A stretch of DNA of 7,943 bases from Capsulimonas sp. (GTDB taxonomy: Bacteria > Armatimonadota > Armatimonadia > Armatimonadales > Capsulimonadaceae). The position numbers were made by a program, and so were the translations under genes. Every line of letters starts with the position of its first letter. Position 1 is the stretch's first letter. Below are positions 5,691-7,943 of the stretch, piece after piece. The stretch lies in the NCBI GenBank assembly GCA_025963815.1, contig JAOQAA010000679.1, positions 1-7,943 on the forward strand, given 5' to 3'. The notes under the pieces are model-generated. The model saw nothing but the letters and a program-made list of their open reading frames with translations, had not been told where the DNA came from and did no database searches.

Positions 5691-6956
5691 ATGTCAGAAG
5701 TGATTATGCCCAAGATGGGCGACGCGATGGAGGAGGGCACCCTTCTCCAATGGCTCAAGCCCGATGGCGCAACTGTCTCGATCGGCGATGTGATCGCTGA
5801 AATCGAGACCGATAAGAGCAATGTCGAAGTCGAGGCCGAGGAAGCGGGCGTCCTGCACACCCAGGTCCAGCCCGGCGCCGTCGTTCCGGTCGGCCAGCCC
5901 ATCGCCATTATCGGCGATAAGCCGGCCGCTGTCGCGGCTGCTCCCGCCGCCGCTCCGGCTCCCAAGCCTGCGGAAGCCGCACCTGCAGCCCCTAAGGGCG
6001 TCGAAACCAGCACGTGGAAGCCCGCGCGTCCCGCAGCGCCCGTCACGGCGGCGCCCGCGGGCGGCAACGGCCGCGAGCGTCTGAAAGCCTCCCCGCTGGC
6101 CCGCCGTGTGGCGCGTGAGCAGGGTGTGGACATCGCCCGCGTTTCCGGCACCGGTCCCAACGGACGCATCATCGAAGCCGACGTCACGGACTTCCTGAAG
6201 ACCGCCTCGTCTGCCCCAGCCGCCGCGCCTGTTGCAGCCACGGCGTCCGCTCCTGCGGCGCCCGCCGCCGCGCCGATCAAGCTGTCCGCGATGCGGCGCA
6301 CGATCGCGAAGCGCATGGTCGAAAGCAAGACGACGATCCCGCACTTCTACATCACCGCCGAAGTCGACATGACCGAAGCGCTGGCGCTGCGCGAGAAGCT
6401 CAACGCCTACGATGAGACGCTGGTCAAGATCTCGCTCAACGACTTCGTGGTGAAGGCGTCGGCGAAGGCCCTGGTCAAGGTTCCCGGCGCGAACGCCTCC
6501 TTCAAGGACGATTCGATCGTTCCTGGCAATGGGATCAACGTCGGCATCGCCGTCGCGCTTGATGACGGCCTGATCGTTCCCGTGGTACGCGGCGCCGACC
6601 AGCTCCCGCTGCGCAAGCTTGCGCAGAACGCCAAAGAGCTGATCAAGAAGGCCCGCGACGGCAAGCTCGTTCCCAATGACTACACGGGCGGCACCTTCAC
6701 GGTGTCCAACCTGGGCGGCTTCGATGTCGAGAACTTCATCGCGATCATCGATCCGTCGCAGGGCGCGATCCTGGCTGTGTCCAGCATCGTCAAGAAGCCC
6801 GTTGTCCTGGCGGACGGCGTCACCATCGCCGTGCGTGATCGGATGAATATCACCTTCAGCGGCGACCATCGTGTGATGGACGGCGCCGTCGGCGCAAAGC
6901 TCCTTCAGGAGATCAAGCGCGTTCTCCAGAACCCGCTGGCCCTGCTCGAAGGATAG
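5691..6956 (+). CDS. pdhC: Dihydrolipoamide acetyltransferase, E2 component of pyruvate dehydrogenase
   Basis: E2 forms the core of the complex and transfers acetyl from the lipoyl arm to CoA. It has 421 residues in the standard single-lipoyl layout: lipoyl domain 2-76 with K42 in ETDKSNVE; Ala/Pro linker about 77-128; peripheral subunit-binding domain 131-170 (KASPLARRVAREQGVDI, then GTGPNGRI) which docks E1 and/or E3; a second Ala/Pro linker about 171-195; then the acetyltransferase domain from IKLSAMRRTIAKRM to the end. The catalytic motif is DHRVMDG (392-398, His393, Asp397). VPGANASF, VGIAVALDDGLIVPVVR and FTVSNLGGF are typical E2 signatures, and all functional residues are present. It follows pdhB after 22 bases, with only a weak AGAG (5679-5682) as ribosome site. 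A terminator lies 27 bases after its stop, so it ends the operon; no E3 gene follows. Confidence 0.95.
   Translation: MSEVIMPKMGDAMEEGTLLQWLKPDGATVSIGDVIAEIETDKSNVEVEAEEAGVLHTQVQPGAVVPVGQPIAIIGDKPAAVAAAPAAAPAPKPAEAAPAAPKGVETSTWKPARPAAPVTAAPAGGNGRERLKASPLARRVAREQGVDIARVSGTGPNGRIIEADVTDFLKTASSAPAAAPVAATASAPAAPAAAPIKLSAMRRTIAKRMVESKTTIPHFYITAEVDMTEALALREKLNAYDETLVKISLNDFVVKASAKALVKVPGANASFKDDSIVPGNGINVGIAVALDDGLIVPVVRGADQLPLRKLAQNAKELIKKARDGKLVPNDYTGGTFTVSNLGGFDVENFIAIIDPSQGAILAVSSIVKKPVVLADGVTIAVRDRMNITFSGDHRVMDGAVGAKLLQEIKRVLQNPLALLEG
5695..5800 (+). repeat. 106-base perfect direct repeat, copy 2 (lipoyl domain coding, pdhC)
   Basis: Second copy of the repeat at 4287-4392, inside the E2 gene. 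Protein similarity continues to about residue 76 (near base 5920) with synonymous and a few residue changes (for example K to Q at residue 58, T to V at 64, E to Q at 69), so the exact-identity tract is shorter than the domain it lies in. Confidence 0.95.
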
Positions 6957-6983
6957 GCATTTGCATTCCGGCAAGTGAAACCG

Positions 6984-7020
6984 ACAAAAGCCCGATGCAA
7001 TTGCATCGGGCTTTTGTTCT
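6984..7020. terminator. Perfectly palindromic intrinsic terminator after pdhC
   Basis: Bases 6984-7000 and 7001-7017 are exact reverse complements (17 bases each, half-site ACAAAAGCCCGATGCAA), with AATT at the centre forming the loop. The RNA would have a GC-rich stem flanked by A-run and U-run (CTTTTGTTCT on the + strand), so it can act in both directions. It sits 27 bases after the pdhC stop and separates the PDH operon from thiL. Confidence 0.9.
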
Positions 7021-7048
7021 ATGGACTCCTGCGCTTCAGGCGCCGTTA

Positions 7049-7223
7049 TGACCCACCCCGGCGCTTCGCGCCACCCCTCCCGCAACGGGAAGGGTTTGGA
7101 AGAACAGTTCTGACGCAAGCCGTCTACGCTAATTTCTGAACTCCCTTCCCGTTGCGGGAGGGGGGCCGAAGGCCGGGGTGGGTGTAACACGGGAGGGATG
7201 GCGCGAAGCGCCGGGGTGGGTCA
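7049..7223. repeat. GC-rich nested inverted-repeat element between pdhC and thiL
   Basis: Outer arms 7049-7073 and 7199-7223 are perfect reverse complements (25 bases), extending to 34 with one mismatch (7049-7082 with 7190-7223). Inner arms 7074-7094 and 7143-7163 are a perfect 21-base inverted pair. Each arm contains its own small hairpins: GGCGC-TTC-GCGCC (7060-7072), CCCG-CAA-CGGG (7079-7089), CCCG-TTG-CGGG (7148-7158), GGCC-GAA-GGCC (7164-7174) and GGCGC-GAA-GCGCC (7200-7212), followed in the last two by GGGGTGGGT. The 48-base centre (7095-7142) contains the short palindrome AGAACAGTTCT (7101-7111). It looks like a cluster of REP-like palindromic units or a non-coding MITE-like element. 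No transposase and no clear target-site duplication were seen. It fills most of the 294-base gap before thiL. Confidence 0.8.
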
Positions 7224-7250
7224 CTTAGGGGCGGATAGGTCACTCAAACT

Positions 7251-7943
7251 ATGAACATCAAAGAAATCGGCGGCGAAGAAGGCTTTATCGAACGGCTGAG
7301 AAGCACCCACGCGGGCGCGATCGGCGATGGCTTGATTTTGGGGATCGGTGATGACGCCGCGATCTTTGAAACGCCTTCGGGACTGCAAACCGTCGTCACC
7401 ACGGATATGCTCGTGGAGGACGTCCATTTCCGGCGCGACTGGAGCGATCCGTACTCCATCGGCTGGAAGTCGGCGGCGGTCAATCTGTCCGACATCGCGG
7501 CGATGGGCGCCGAGCCTACCTTCGCGTTTCTCTCGATTGCTTTTAATCCAGAAGAAACCGTCGAAACGCTGGATCGCATTTATGACGGGTTTTCCGATTG
7601 TCTCAATCGCTACGGCGCACGTCTCGCCGGCGGCGACACCAACAGTACGTCCGGCGGTATGGTGATCTCCGTGACCCTGATGGGGAGCGTCCCGGCCGGA
7701 CAGGCGTTCATCCGCTCCGGAGCTCGGCCCGGCGATGTGCTGCTGGTCACCGGCTCGCTTGGCGACTCGGCCGCCGGCCTGACCCTGCTGCAAGAGTATG
7801 GACTGCCGAAGGCGGAGAAGGTAGACAAGGACGTACTCAATCAGCACCGACGGCCGCAGCCGCGCTTGATGGCGTCCCGCGTACGTGTGCAGTCTGGGCA
7901 GGTGCGCGCGGCCATGGACCTGAGCGACGGCTTACTCACGGAT
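7251..7943 (+). CDS. thiL: Thiamine-monophosphate kinase, 3' end cut by window edge
   Basis: ThiL phosphorylates thiamine monophosphate with ATP to thiamine diphosphate, the last step of cofactor synthesis, in the cytoplasm. The frame is open from ATG 7251 to the last base (231 codons of an expected 320-345). Seen: N-terminal GGEEGFIERL; GIGDDAAIF (31-39), TTDMLVEDVHF (50-60) and NLSDIAAMGAEP (78-89), the metal and nucleotide-binding aspartates of the AIR-synthase/PurM-like fold; AGGDTNS (126-132); then, at the start of the second domain, RSGARPGDVLLVTGSLGDSAAG and the ThiL-typical MDLSDGL (222-228). Nothing is missing up to the cut. GGATAGG (7233-7239) about 11 bases upstream is a plausible ribosome site. 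No clear promoter was seen in the repeat-filled upstream gap, so transcription may start within the repeats or come by read-through. Its product is the cofactor of the PDH E1 encoded upstream. Confidence 0.93.
   Translation, partial: MNIKEIGGEEGFIERLRSTHAGAIGDGLILGIGDDAAIFETPSGLQTVVTTDMLVEDVHFRRDWSDPYSIGWKSAAVNLSDIAAMGAEPTFAFLSIAFNPEETVETLDRIYDGFSDCLNRYGARLAGGDTNSTSGGMVISVTLMGSVPAGQAFIRSGARPGDVLLVTGSLGDSAAGLTLLQEYGLPKAEKVDKDVLNQHRRPQPRLMASRVRVQSGQVRAAMDLSDGLLTD

Noticed and set aside
6961..7000. TTGCAT at 6961-6966 as an alternative pairing partner for the terminator stem (attenuator idea)
   Set aside because: Only six bases can pair, against a 17-base perfect stem. The site lies after the last gene of the operon, where attenuation would serve no clear purpose.
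5694..7190. A 498-codon open frame on the minus strand opposite pdhC, and a 338-codon one at 5312-6328
   Set aside because: Both are antisense to clear PDH genes. They arise from GC-rich codon use, repeat the same peptide where the lipoyl repeat is crossed, and show no domain of their own.
7219..7244. GGTCACT direct repeat (7219-7225 and 7238-7244) as a target-site duplication of the palindromic element
   Set aside because: Both copies are on the same side of the element, and there is no matching copy left of 7049.

Overview
The window is about 60% GC and densely coding. It reads as chromosomal DNA of a diderm-type, high-GC bacterium, because one gene encodes an apparent exported lipoprotein. 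The phylum cannot be fixed from sequence alone. The pyruvate dehydrogenase (PDH) gene order, with an E1-beta carrying its own lipoyl domain, is best known from Alphaproteobacteria. The neighbours are not the usual alphaproteobacterial ones, and an Armatimonadota-like or other less-sampled lineage is possible (low confidence).

Left part (1-1859, + strand): a nucleoside phosphorylase family gene, cut at its 5' end by the window edge, overlaps by four bases (ATGA) a gene for a two-domain protein. That protein has an N-terminal HAD phosphatase of the beta-phosphoglucomutase type and a C-terminal Nudix hydrolase with a perfect Nudix box. Taken together, the activities could form a nucleotide-to-base clearance route: Nudix cleavage, dephosphorylation, then phosphorolysis. 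On the opposite strand (2964-1889) a putative lipoprotein with an HExxH zinc-protease motif is followed, 8 bases later, by a stand-alone Nudix gene. That gene converges on the HAD-Nudix gene, so two related Nudix domains lie tail to tail, 29 bases apart.

Middle (2965-6956): a 203-base divergent intergenic region holds a strong sigma70-like promoter and, just downstream of the expected transcription start, a pair of 18-base direct repeats 32 bases apart. It leads into three co-directional PDH complex genes: E1-alpha, E1-beta with an N-terminal lipoyl domain, and E2. No E3 (dihydrolipoamide dehydrogenase) gene is in the window. The lipoyl domains of E1-beta and E2 share a 106-base stretch that is identical at every base including synonymous sites, then diverge synonymously. 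This is a signature of recent gene conversion or duplication.

Right part (6957-7943): a perfect palindromic terminator closes the pdh operon. A GC-rich inverted-repeat cluster (7049-7223) follows, then the 5' two thirds of thiL (thiamine-monophosphate kinase), which runs off the window. ThiL makes thiamine diphosphate, the cofactor of the E1 enzyme encoded just upstream. Apart from the HAD-Nudix fusion, the leader repeats and the lipoyl-domain sequence homogenisation, the content is ordinary central and cofactor metabolism. There is no phage, CRISPR, transposase or defence island here.
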